DNA from: an uncultured Eubacteriales bacterium
GTDB lineage: Bacteria > Bacillota > Clostridia > Oscillospirales > Butyricicoccaceae
Assembly: GCA_934630445.1 (NCBI GenBank)
Contig: CAKTWY010000084.1
Coordinates: 1-10,514, forward strand
Length of the DNA: 10,514 nucleotides
Direction of reading: 5' to 3'
The notes under the pieces are model-generated. The model was not told the DNA's origin. It worked only from the letters and a program-made list of their open reading frames with translations, and ran no database searches. Both the position numbers and the translations under genes were made by a program. Within the stretch, counting starts at the first letter, position 1; each line of letters starts with the position of its first letter. Positions 1 through 6,831 of this stretch are shown piece after piece.

Positions 1-65
1 TTCAAGGCATAGTAACTACCGTGTACTGCTTCGATGTGACGCCTAAGTGGAACAGTTTCGAAATT
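1..65. other. Probable end of an integrated mobile element
   Basis: This stretch lies immediately 5' of a truncated tRNA-Ser and does not resemble the missing 5' half of that tRNA: there is no GGACAGG acceptor strand, no D-arm, and the anticodon-stem 5' strand is AATTA instead of the expected CCTGA. An inverted repeat, TTTCGA (56-61) and TCGAAA (68-73) around a 6-base centre, spans the junction and could be recombinase core binding. In a tRNA 3'-end integration the 3' fragment remains at the far end of the element, so the element would extend left out of the window. No gene is visible here. The mobile-element reading is inferred only from the broken tRNA. Confidence 0.5.
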
Positions 66-124
66 ACTCGAAATCAGGTGTACCAGCAATGGTACCGTGG
101 GTTCGAATCCCACCCTGTCCGCCA
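66..124 (+). tRNA. tRNA-Ser(CGA) 3' fragment, probable attachment site
   Basis: The 3' half of a class II tRNA is complete. Anticodon loop CTCGAAA is at 67-73 (anticodon CGA at 69-71), 3' anticodon stem TCAGG at 74-78, and a long variable arm pairs GTACC (80-84) with GGTAC (91-95). The T-arm is GTGGG-TTCGAAT-CCCAC (97-113), then acceptor strand CCTGTCC (114-120), discriminator G and encoded CCA (122-124). The long variable arm, CGA anticodon and G discriminator identify serine. The 5' half is absent: the bases before the loop do not pair with the anticodon stem, and GGACAGG is not found upstream. It should not give a functional tRNA. The break at the anticodon loop is a classic tyrosine-recombinase crossover position. 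Confidence 0.8.
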
Positions 125-125
125 G

Positions 126-157
126 AATCCCCTGAAACACTGTTTCGGGGGATTTTT
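126..157 (+). terminator. Intrinsic terminator of the tRNA-Ser locus
   Basis: A 13-bp stem pairs AATCCCCTGAAAC (126-138) with GTTTCGGGGGATT (142-154) around an ACT loop, and the T-run extends to 157. It begins two bases after the tRNA CCA. Its presence directly behind the tRNA fragment argues that sequence from the fragment onward is the original chromosomal flank. Confidence 0.88.
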
Positions 158-233
158 CTATGCAAAAAGCCGGCTTGCGGCACGCGCGTTCCCCTGCGTC
201 TTTGTAATCACCGCGCATGCGTTTCACGGACAG

Positions 234-273
234 CCGGAGAGGCCCCCGTCCATATGGATGGGGGCCTCTCCGG
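234..273. terminator. Strong hairpin, probable terminator of the secreted-protein gene
   Basis: CCGGAGAGGCCCCC (234-247) pairs perfectly with GGGGGCCTCTCCGG (260-273), and the inner bases continue the pairing almost to the apex around CATATG. It lies 29 bases beyond the stop codon of the minus-strand gene ending at 303. Neither side carries a long T-run; the plus-strand side is followed by TTATTG. It may act as a transcript-end or stabilising structure rather than a textbook terminator. Confidence 0.6.
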
Positions 274-302
274 TTATTGATCGCATGCGGACGATGCCAG
301 GT

Positions 303-1658
303 TTACTCGGCCTTCGCGTATACGCTCGCCGTCAGTTTGGCCTCGTTTGTCGAGGTGTACTGTCCGGTCCACTGCACCGTTTCCCCGGGGGCGGGCGAAG
401 CGCTCAAGTAGCCCATGGTGTCGTCTCCGGACGTGCCGTCTTTGTCGAGCACCTCAATTTTGACAAGTGTGTTATGCGGCCGCGCGATGTAGATGGTGCC
501 GAAGGATTCGGAATATTGATCGCCGAATTCCGCCTGCTCCTTGCCCCAATAGACATTTTTTGTAACATTTTTTGGCGCCTGATTGTCTTTCCAATGATTA
601 TTGTTGATGTGCGTGTAGCCATCGACCGATATCTTCATAAAAATATCGCTTTCATCATTGAAGCTGTCCTTATTTGCGCAGCTGGTGATATCTATAACGG
701 TGATCTTATGAGAATAGTAGGGGTTAAACACGTATTGGTGCGAAAAAGTGCCCAGTCCGTTTAAATGCGTGTCGATGAAAAACGCAGGGTCTGACCAATA
801 GATCCCTTCGTAAAGCGGCCCGTCGTCAGAGTCGTCTTTGATCCACGGCAGCGTGCAGGAACTGTCGGTGTACGTATCGCCGTGGAAATAGCCCCACGTG
901 TTATACGTGTGCCCCGCCCCGCCCGTATCATAGCGGCGGTTCCACAGTTCGTCCATGCTGACAAGCGCAAAGTCATATGCCTGCACGTAGCTTCCGGCAG
1001 TGCTTGCCGGCATGACCGACGTTCCGTTTACAAAGCGGAAAATAATACCGTCGCCGCCGTTCGCTCCTGCGCCGTCATACGCCCGCACGCCATGTCCGGC
1101 GTCGCTTCCGATCCCGTTGGCGGAGATATACACGCTCGGCCTGTGGCCGTCCAGCCGGATTCCGCCGTCGATATTGTCGCTTCCGGAGGTGATGGCCGAA
1201 TCGTTGGAATACTGGTACCAGTGATTATGCGCCTGCGTCTCCATCAGCTGCAGCGTGCCGTAAGTTCCGCCCTTGCGCACCACGACGATGCAGCCTTCCA
1301 GATCATTTTCATGCTTTTCCAGATTGACCGGGCCGTCGTCGCGCGGATAATAGTAGTCATACTCGATGAAGTAGTGGGTAAGCGTTTCGCGCACGGAAAA
1401 GTACACGGAGGGATTCTGCGGATAATTCAAAAGATTTTCCCAATTGTTGTCTCCGCGGAAATCGCCGTCGTAATCAAAGCGCGTTGGAAAATCGGCGCGG
1501 ACATTGTACGTCTCATTGACATCCTGATAAATCGTCGGAGCCCAGTATTCCGCGAGCGCGCGGTACTGCTCACTTGACTCCTGCGGCGAATCCAGTGCGG
1601 AAGCGGACAAAGAGCAAAAAAGCGCAAGCGTTAGAAGCACACTGATAAGTCGTTTCAT
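303..1658 (-). CDS. Secreted protein, NPP1/Vps62-like motif with C2-like C-terminus
   Basis: The product is 451 aa and exported. Residues 1-21 form a type I signal peptide (MKRLISVLLTLALF core, AxA site before Leu22). An in-frame ATG seven codons upstream (1679) is less likely, because AAGGAAAG lies just before the ATG at 1658 and inside the longer reading. Residues 95-130 carry an aromatic-rich strand, a Pro-x-x-x-Gly-Pro turn and HENDLEG (116-122). This resembles the H-x-x-D-x-E metal motif region of NPP1 (necrosis-inducing) and Vps62-type proteins. Residues about 318-440 look like a C2-type beta sandwich, with acidic DIFMKISVDG and VLDKDGTSGDD turns suited to calcium. The 142-bp gap to the upstream hydrolase gene shows no clear promoter, so cotranscription is possible. 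Family assignment is by motif only; enzymatic, lytic or adhesive function is unknown. Confidence 0.72.
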   Translation of the reverse strand: MKRLISVLLTLALFCSLSASALDSPQESSEQYRALAEYWAPTIYQDVNETYNVRADFPTRFDYDGDFRGDNNWENLLNYPQNPSVYFSVRETLTHYFIEYDYYYPRDDGPVNLEKHENDLEGCIVVVRKGGTYGTLQLMETQAHNHWYQYSNDSAITSGSDNIDGGIRLDGHRPSVYISANGIGSDAGHGVRAYDGAGANGGDGIIFRFVNGTSVMPASTAGSYVQAYDFALVSMDELWNRRYDTGGAGHTYNTWGYFHGDTYTDSSCTLPWIKDDSDDGPLYEGIYWSDPAFFIDTHLNGLGTFSHQYVFNPYYSHKITVIDITSCANKDSFNDESDIFMKISVDGYTHINNNHWKDNQAPKNVTKNVYWGKEQAEFGDQYSESFGTIYIARPHNTLVKIEVLDKDGTSGDDTMGYLSASPAPGETVQWTGQYTSTNEAKLTASVYAKAE

Positions 1659-1683
1659 ACGGCTTTCCTTTCCTTCCATATGT

Positions 1684-1702
1684 CTGCGGGTTTCCCCGGC
1701 AG
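1684..1702 (-). promoter_or_regulatory. Small GAAA-capped stem-loop in the 5' leader
   Basis: On the minus strand CTGCCGGG and CCCGCAG pair with one bulged C around a GAAA tetraloop, just upstream of the ribosome site of the secreted-protein gene (about 1659-1675). No T-run follows, so it is not an ordinary terminator. It may influence stability or translation of that transcript, or be incidental. Confidence 0.3.
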
Positions 1703-1800
1703 CACAGTTCCATTTTCATCATGCGGATACAGTGTGTCTTGCAGGAATCGTTTGTCCGTCAGAGAATGATTGAATGCGGGTGGGAAACGCTTTTTTGCTT

Positions 1801-2754
1801 TCAGGCGTGCGTCGGAAACAGCAGCTTTCCGTCAGCGCAGATGGAAATCGACACCGAGCGGTGGTGATCGGGCCGTTCTCCGACCGCGTCGGTAAAAAAG
1901 GTCTCGGCGCCGTGCCGCCGCAGGAGGGAGAGCACTTCCGCGCTTGGACAATTGTCACAGCGGGTGTTCGATACCGAAACAACCGCACAGCGCGGCGACA
2001 GCTGTGCCGCAAGCTTTTCTGAAAATGCATCGCTGTGCCCGTGGTGCGGAAGCTTTAAAACACTGCAGGGTTTTAAATCGCTTTTTTCCCAGCAGGCGGC
2101 GTAGACATCACCGGGAAGCTCCACCACATGCCCGGAGCAGTGCACGCGCAGGCGAATGCTCGTATTGTTGATAAAATGATCGAGCCGGTCGAGGCCCGGG
2201 TCGTCCTGCGCGCCGGAAAGGACTGCGTCAAAAATTGCATCCTGCTCGCGGTAAAGCGCCTCATCGCCGCAAAACGTTTCGATCGCCAGGCCGTGCCCAA
2301 ACAGGCGGACGGGCATATCGCAGTTGATTTTCTGAATGCTGGCGTTTTGACGCCTCAGGATCTCCAGCGCGCCCAGATACACCTTGAGAGAGCGCACAAG
2401 GCACTGCGCCCCCGGCGACATACCCGCGGTCTGCGGCAGGCGTGCGTTGTGGATCAGCGCCGCATCCGGCAGATAGTTGGTCCAGAACTCCGACACGCTC
2501 ACCTGCGGCAGCAGATGAAAGAGGCCCCCGCTGTGATCCAGATGCAGATGGGTCAGCACCAGAAGGTCAAGGTGGCGGATCCCCTGCTCGTACAGAAAAT
2601 CTGCCGCGCGCATCCGCTGCGAGCGCGCGTCCTCGTTTACAATTTCCAGATCGCCGCAATCGACGAGCATGGTAAACGGTTCCCCCTCCGCGCAGGAGTG
2701 CCGGAGAAGAATCGCATCGCCATAGCCGACGTTGATAAAGTCAAGCTTCAGCAT
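1801..2754 (-). CDS. ComEC-like metallo-beta-lactamase-fold hydrolase
   Basis: A 317-aa soluble protein of the metallo-beta-lactamase superfamily, closest in motif pattern to the C-terminal hydrolase domain of ComEC/Rec2. It has FINVGYGDAILL at the N-terminus (compare ComEC FLDVGQGDAIL), HLHLDHSGG (69-77, HxHxDH metal ligands), LPGDV (214-217, bridging Asp216) and LKLPHHG (233-239). No membrane segments or signal peptide are seen, so it should act in the cytoplasm on an ester or phosphodiester substrate that is not identifiable here. The chosen ATG overlaps the ATPase stop codon as TGATG, with GAGGG six bases upstream; a GTG one codon earlier (2757) is the alternative. This indicates translational coupling with the transporter. 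A ComEC-like nuclease role is possible, but the competence genes comEA and comEC are absent nearby. Confidence 0.85.
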   Translation of the reverse strand: MLKLDFINVGYGDAILLRHSCAEGEPFTMLVDCGDLEIVNEDARSQRMRAADFLYEQGIRHLDLLVLTHLHLDHSGGLFHLLPQVSVSEFWTNYLPDAALIHNARLPQTAGMSPGAQCLVRSLKVYLGALEILRRQNASIQKINCDMPVRLFGHGLAIETFCGDEALYREQDAIFDAVLSGAQDDPGLDRLDHFINNTSIRLRVHCSGHVVELPGDVYAACWEKSDLKPCSVLKLPHHGHSDAFSEKLAAQLSPRCAVVSVSNTRCDNCPSAEVLSLLRRHGAETFFTDAVGERPDHHRSVSISICADGKLLFPTHA

Positions 2755-3839
2755 CACGATCCCTCGGCTTTCAATACATGCATTTTTTTCAAATCAAACG
2801 CAATGCGCACGTTCCCTGTTTTGGGGCCGGTCAAATCGGGGTTTGAATCGTCGATGATCAGCGTGGCGTCTCCCGCTTTGACCCAATAGCGAATCACGCG
2901 GCCGAGGAAGCTGTAGCGTTCGATCTCGCCTGTAAGCAGCGCCTCGTGCGTTTCTTCCTCTTCGGACACAAGACGCATGCACTCCGGCCGCACCACGAGC
3001 GTTACCCGTCCGCCTGCCGGCGTTTCAACCTTTGACGGAATTTCCGCATGCATGCCCTGGTAGCGCACGGCAATGCACCCATTTGAATTGCGTGTGACAT
3101 CCGCTTCAAGAAAATTTACGGTTCCGACAAAATCCGCCACGAAGCGGTTGACGGGCTGAAAATAGATTTGCCACGGCGTGCCGACCTGCTCGATGCGCCC
3201 GCCACGCATAACCGCGATGTAATCAGACATGGACAGCGCCTCGTCCTGATCATGTGTGACATAGATCACGCTGATCTTCAGGCTTTGCTGGATCTGTCTG
3301 AGTTCACTTCTCACGTCCACACGGAGTTTTGCGTCAAGGTTTGAAAGCGGTTCATCCAGCAGCAGCACGTCCTGGCCCATGATGAGCGCGCGGGCAAAGG
3401 CGACACGCTGCTGCTGTCCGCCGGAAAGCTGCTTGGGGAAGCGCCCCTCCAGCCCGACGAGATTGAACATTTCAAGCATCTGAGCAACGCGCTTTGAAAC
3501 CTCCTCCTTCGGCAGTTTTTTCAGCCGCAGTCCATAGGAAATATTTTCAAACACCGTCATATGTGGGAAAAGCGCATATTCCTGGAATACAAGCGGCGTG
3601 CCCCGTTTATACGGGGGCAGGCCGTTTACGCGCTTGCCCTTTAAGTAGATATCGCCCGAGTCCGGTTCGGAAAAGCCGGCAAGCTGACGCATAAGGGTCG
3701 TCTTTCCACACCCGGAAGGACCTAAAAGCGTCATGAAAGTGCCTTTCGGAATCGAAAGCGAAACGTCGTCGAGCGCTTTGAACTTGCCGAACAGTTTGCT
3801 CACATGCTGAAAATCAATATATGGACTCATTTCATTCAT
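2754..3839 (-). CDS. ABC transporter ATPase, iron/polyamine/phosphonate class
   Basis: A 361-aa ATPase that energises the adjacent permease. In order: Walker A GPSGCGKT (40-47), Q-loop Gln86, signature LSGGQQQ (138-144), Walker B VLLLDEP (158-164), D-loop, and H-loop His196 in THDQDEAL. Residues from about 240 to the end form the TOBE/MOP-type regulatory domain typical of the PotA/FbpC/PhnT/CysA group, and length fits that group. All catalytic residues are present. The open frame runs upstream to 4052, but those residues overlap the permease in another frame; the ATG at 3839 follows GGGGGAGAAACGAT and gives a normal N-terminus. It lies 20 bp after the permease stop and overlaps the hydrolase start, so it is the fourth gene of the cluster. 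The ATPase alone does not reveal the substrate. Confidence 0.93.
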   Translation of the reverse strand: MNEMSPYIDFQHVSKLFGKFKALDDVSLSIPKGTFMTLLGPSGCGKTTLMRQLAGFSEPDSGDIYLKGKRVNGLPPYKRGTPLVFQEYALFPHMTVFENISYGLRLKKLPKEEVSKRVAQMLEMFNLVGLEGRFPKQLSGGQQQRVAFARALIMGQDVLLLDEPLSNLDAKLRVDVRSELRQIQQSLKISVIYVTHDQDEALSMSDYIAVMRGGRIEQVGTPWQIYFQPVNRFVADFVGTVNFLEADVTRNSNGCIAVRYQGMHAEIPSKVETPAGGRVTLVVRPECMRLVSEEEETHEALLTGEIERYSFLGRVIRYWVKAGDATLIIDDSNPDLTGPKTGNVRIAFDLKKMHVLKAEGS

Positions 3840-3859
3840 ATCGTTTCTCCCCCTTGCCC

Positions 3860-5533
3860 TTACAGATTGAGCCGTGAGCCCTGCTTGCCGAGCAGGTACT
3901 CCGCTAAAAACAGCACCGCGAACGCGATGGAGATCAGCACCACCGTAAACGCCGCCGCCGCCCCCCACTGCCCATATGAGACAAGTCCGAGAATCGACGC
4001 CGTGCCGACCGCGGTCGATGGGGAATAAATGAAGATAATGACGCTCAGACATGTTACCGAGCGCAAAAAAGATAATACGAAGCCGGAAAGAAACGGAATC
4101 TTCAAAAGTGGAAGGATGACATCCCGGAAGCTGCGAAAACTGCTTGCGCCAAGGTTCAGCGCCGCGTCCTCGACCGAATCGCCGATCTGCTGAATGCCGG
4201 CGATGCTGGCGGAGTAGCAGGTCGGAAGATTCCAGAACATCAGGGCAAGCACCATGATAAATCCGGTATTGGTGAGCTTGAGAGGCGGGGCGTTAAAGGC
4301 GATGACATAGCTCAGGCCCAAAAACATGCCCGGCACTGCAGAGGGAAGCACCGCAAGAAAATCGAGAAGCTTATTGACGCCGACCGGCTTTTTCTGTACG
4401 ATATACGCCAGCGCCATCGCCAGCAGAGAAGCAAAACCCGCTGAAAGCACCGCGAACTTAATGCTGTTCCAGATCTGCGTGAACTTATCCCACACAAAGC
4501 GGAAGTTTGCCGCCGTAAACGACCAGTCATACCCCCACGTCTTGGTAAACGCGCCGACAAAAAGCGTTCCGTATACCAGAAGCACAAACACGCTTACAAG
4601 CATGCAGAAGCCAAAGCACGCCCATTTGACCAGGCGCGGAACCGGATACGGATGCAGGGAAATTTCTTTTCCTGTGACCGTTACATACGAGCGCCGCCCT
4701 ACCCAGAAGCGATTGATGGCAAAAATAGCAAACGACGGGAGCAGCAGCACCGTTGCAAGGATGGACGCGGTTTTCATATCGTACCAGCCGACGATCTGCA
4801 TGTACGCCTCCGTGGGTAAAAGCGCGAGGTCTCCGCCGATGACGAGCGGATTTCCGAAATCCGTGAGGACGTTGATCGCCGCCATCAGCGCGCCGCCTGC
4901 CACGCCCGGTCTGCACAGCGGCCAAAAGACGTCGCGGAAAACCTTCCAGCGCGAGGCGCCCATATTATACGCCGCATACTCAAGATTGGTCGAGACCTTT
5001 TCCATAACACCGTAAATGACGGAAAACGCGTAGGGAAAGAAGGTTACCGTCTGCACCATCCACAGGCCGAAGCGTCCGTATACGTCTGCCTGCAGGCCGA
5101 GAAGGCCCTTTGTGATGATTCCCTGTACGCCGAAAAGAAGTATGTAGGACAGCGCCACGATAAACGGCGGCGACACAATCGGAAGAAGCGTTACAAAGCG
5201 AAAAAGCTTCTTGAACGGCACGTCAAGCCGCGTCATGGTGTAGGCGAACACAAAGGCGACCGCTGTACACGATACAGTGGAAATCACCATCATGTAAAGG
5301 CTGTTGGCAAGCGCGCGCATCCAGCGCGGCGTCTCCACCAGAATGCGGTATTCCGCCGGCTGCGCAACCGTCATAAGCTGCCATACAGGCCACACCACAA
5401 AGTAGCCTGTAAAAAGGATAATCGCAAGGATTGCCGCGAGGAGAAGCGGCTCGTTTTTCAGCCGCTTAAATTCTTTGAAGCGATCGACCATGTGAACCCC
5501 AGTCAATAAAAGCACCCCATTTTCACACCACAT
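3860..5533 (-). CDS. Fused double permease of an ABC importer (FbpB-type)
   Basis: A 557-aa inner-membrane protein in which two 6-helix permease halves are fused, so one chain replaces the usual dimer. Each half ends in an EAA coupling loop that contacts the ATPase: EYAAYNMGASRWKVFRDVF (about 185-203) and EDAALNLGASSFRSFRDVI (about 455-473). The halves are joined by a basic linker near residues 275-300. The layout matches ferric-iron (FbpB/SfuB), 2-aminoethylphosphonate and related importers. Start choice is uncertain. ATG 5533 has GGGAG 13 bases upstream, while ATG 5491 (MVDRFKEF) gives a more usual permease N-terminus but only a GGGG ribosome site. It follows the binding-protein gene by 62 bp containing a GC-rich hairpin and precedes the ATPase by 20 bp. 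Confidence 0.9.
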   Translation of the reverse strand: MWCENGVLLLTGVHMVDRFKEFKRLKNEPLLLAAILAIILFTGYFVVWPVWQLMTVAQPAEYRILVETPRWMRALANSLYMMVISTVSCTAVAFVFAYTMTRLDVPFKKLFRFVTLLPIVSPPFIVALSYILLFGVQGIITKGLLGLQADVYGRFGLWMVQTVTFFPYAFSVIYGVMEKVSTNLEYAAYNMGASRWKVFRDVFWPLCRPGVAGGALMAAINVLTDFGNPLVIGGDLALLPTEAYMQIVGWYDMKTASILATVLLLPSFAIFAINRFWVGRRSYVTVTGKEISLHPYPVPRLVKWACFGFCMLVSVFVLLVYGTLFVGAFTKTWGYDWSFTAANFRFVWDKFTQIWNSIKFAVLSAGFASLLAMALAYIVQKKPVGVNKLLDFLAVLPSAVPGMFLGLSYVIAFNAPPLKLTNTGFIMVLALMFWNLPTCYSASIAGIQQIGDSVEDAALNLGASSFRSFRDVILPLLKIPFLSGFVLSFLRSVTCLSVIIFIYSPSTAVGTASILGLVSYGQWGAAAAFTVVLISIAFAVLFLAEYLLGKQGSRLNL

Positions 5534-5549
5534 CCGATATCTGTCTCTC

Positions 5550-5582
5550 CCGCGCGCGGCCCGTCCAGCGGACCGCGCGCGG
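5550..5582 (-). promoter_or_regulatory. GC-rich intergenic hairpin between binding protein and permease
   Basis: The ten-base arms CCGCGCGCGG (5550-5559) and CCGCGCGCGG (5573-5582) pair across a 13-base loop in which TCC and GGA can also pair. There is no T-run on the minus strand, so it is unlikely to terminate fully. Its place, between an abundantly needed binding protein and its permease, matches hairpins that stabilise the upstream mRNA part and lower downstream expression, as known for malE-malF. Its 3' arm on the transcript also overlaps the first bases of the GGGAG possible ribosome site for ATG 5533. Confidence 0.6.
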
Positions 5583-5595
5583 TAAATCTCTCCAT

Positions 5596-6696
5596 TCAGC
5601 GCTTGGAAACAATATCTGCGTCAAACTTTGCTACGACGTCGGGCTTCATTTCTCCCGCTTTCGCGCGGTCATAGTCGACAAGGTTGACTTCATCGATTTT
5701 CGGCAGCCCTTCCGGCGAGGGAACGCTTGACAGCACCGAGTAACGGTTGGAGTTTTTGGTGTTCATCGTGCCGGTCTCTTCCGTCAGGAGCCAGTCGATA
5801 AATACTTTGGCGTTCTCCTGGTTCTTTGCACCCTTGACGATCGCCGCACCGCCGATTTCATACGCGGTCTGATCGGGAATGACCACATCGATGGGATATC
5901 CGGCTTTGACCTGCTTGTAAATGTCGTGCACCCAGCTCATGCCAACGATAAATTCGCCTGTCGCGACAGGGCTGATGCAGTCGCCCGCGCCCTTGTAATA
6001 ATGGTGGACGTTTTTGTCCAGCGCCTTGAAATAATCCCACGCCTTATCTTCGCCAAGGCGGAAGATCTGGCAGGCGGTGAAAATATATGCGCCGCCGGCC
6101 GTCACAGGGTTGGAGGTGACAAACACGTTTTGATACCGTTCGTCAAGCAGGTCATCCCACGTTTTCGGATATTCAAGTCCAAGGGGCTTTAGCTCTTTCT
6201 CAAAACGGTCGCGATTGATGACCAAGCCCAGAACGCCCATGTACCAGCCCTGCCAGTATCCGTTCGGGTCGTTGAAGCGGGCATCGAGCGTATCGTTGTT
6301 CGGCGAGTCGTACGCTTCAAAAATGCCGGCTTTTGCAAGCGGTTCGTATACGTCAACCGAGCCTCCGACGAGAACATCCGCGTTGGGAGAAGCGGCTTCC
6401 GCCTGTACGCGCGCGGCCATGTCGCCTGCGCCGCCCTGAATATACTCGATTTCAATGCCGGTGTCTTCCTTGAATTTGGTCACAAAGTTTGCCATCTCAT
6501 CTTCATTGAGCGCTGTGTATACGACCAGTTTTCCGCCTGTTTCAGGCTTTTCCGGCGGCGGTGCCGGCGTTTCAGGCTGAGCCTGTGAAGGCGGCGGTGT
6601 TTCCTGCGCCGGTTTCTGGCTGCATCCGGCAAGGCCCAGGCTGGCGAACATCATTACCGCGAGAAGCATGCATAAGAACCTGGTTGACTTTTTCAT
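5596..6696 (-). CDS. ABC solute-binding lipoprotein (FutA/AfuA/PhnS-like)
   Basis: A 366-aa extracellular binding protein anchored to the membrane by lipid. The signal sequence ends in lipobox LAGC with Cys25, followed by a Pro/Glu/Gln-rich tether (about 28-54) and a family 1 periplasmic-binding fold starting KLVVYTALNEDEM. Family landmarks are ADVLVGGS (106-113), an NRDRF segment (161-165), YPKTWDDLL (176-184), HHYYKGAGD (231-239), and GYPIDVVIPDQTAYEIGGAA (266-285). Tyr233-Tyr234 recall the Tyr pair that binds iron in FbpA, but their equivalence is not established and the same family binds phosphonates and sugar phosphates. The ATG at 6696 has GGAGG seven bases upstream; the open frame extends to a TTG at 6804 that lacks a lipoprotein signal. 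First structural gene after the regulator, 135 bp downstream of it, with an operator in between. Confidence 0.92.
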   Translation of the reverse strand: MKKSTRFLCMLLAVMMFASLGLAGCSQKPAQETPPPSQAQPETPAPPPEKPETGGKLVVYTALNEDEMANFVTKFKEDTGIEIEYIQGGAGDMAARVQAEAASPNADVLVGGSVDVYEPLAKAGIFEAYDSPNNDTLDARFNDPNGYWQGWYMGVLGLVINRDRFEKELKPLGLEYPKTWDDLLDERYQNVFVTSNPVTAGGAYIFTACQIFRLGEDKAWDYFKALDKNVHHYYKGAGDCISPVATGEFIVGMSWVHDIYKQVKAGYPIDVVIPDQTAYEIGGAAIVKGAKNQENAKVFIDWLLTEETGTMNTKNSNRYSVLSSVPSPEGLPKIDEVNLVDYDRAKAGEMKPDVVAKFDADIVSKR

Positions 6697-6754
6697 TTCA
6701 TTTCCTCCATTCAAATTGTGAATGACTTTTTCTCGTGCTTTACTGTCGAAAAAT

Positions 6755-6770
6755 CTGCAAACGATTGCAA
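6755..6770. promoter_or_regulatory. LacI-family operator / cre-like site O1
   Basis: CTGCAAACGATTGCAA contains the near-palindrome TGCAAACGATTGCA centred on CG, the pattern of LacI/GalR-family operators, and it also fits the CcpA cre consensus TGNAANCGNTNNCA. It lies between the regulator gene and the binding-protein gene, at about the predicted start of transcription of the latter (-10 at 6775-6780). Binding there would block initiation. Two related sites occur at 8010 and 8197. Confidence 0.72.
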
Positions 6771-6774
6771 CTAG

Positions 6775-6804
6775 AAAATAGATATCCCCCTCCTTATGTA
6801 ACAA
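6775..6804 (-). promoter_or_regulatory. Possible promoter of the transporter operon
   Basis: On the minus strand, -35-like TTGTTA (6804-6799) and -10-like TATTTT (6780-6775) are 18 bases apart, giving a start near 6768 inside operator O1. Each box matches consensus only moderately. The operator position is the main support. Readthrough from the regulator gene, with no terminator seen after it, is the alternative. Confidence 0.4.
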
Positions 6805-6831
6805 ATCCGTGCATGCATTCTCATGAAGCAG

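Noticed and set aside
1..124. Intact tRNA or tmRNA
   Set aside because: No 5' acceptor strand or D-arm matches the 3' half, and tmRNA landmarks (ACCA end, tag frame) are absent.
21..764. 247-codon plus-strand frame running through the tRNA fragment
   Set aside because: It reads through a tRNA, a terminator and the antisense of the secreted-protein gene, and has no ribosome site or recognisable domain.
1747..1760. Possible fourth operator (minus strand ACAAACGATTCCTG)
   Set aside because: It shares CAAACGATT with O3 but lacks a palindromic partner and the TGNAA start, so chance similarity is more likely.
3840..4052. N-terminal extension of the ATPase
   Set aside because: The 71 extra residues overlap the permease coding sequence out of frame and are Arg/Gly-rich; the internal ATG at 3839 has a good ribosome site.
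6785..6796. Strong ribosome-site-like AAGGAGGGGG on the minus strand after the regulator gene
   Set aside because: No start codon lies at a usable distance; it probably falls within promoter spacer sequence.
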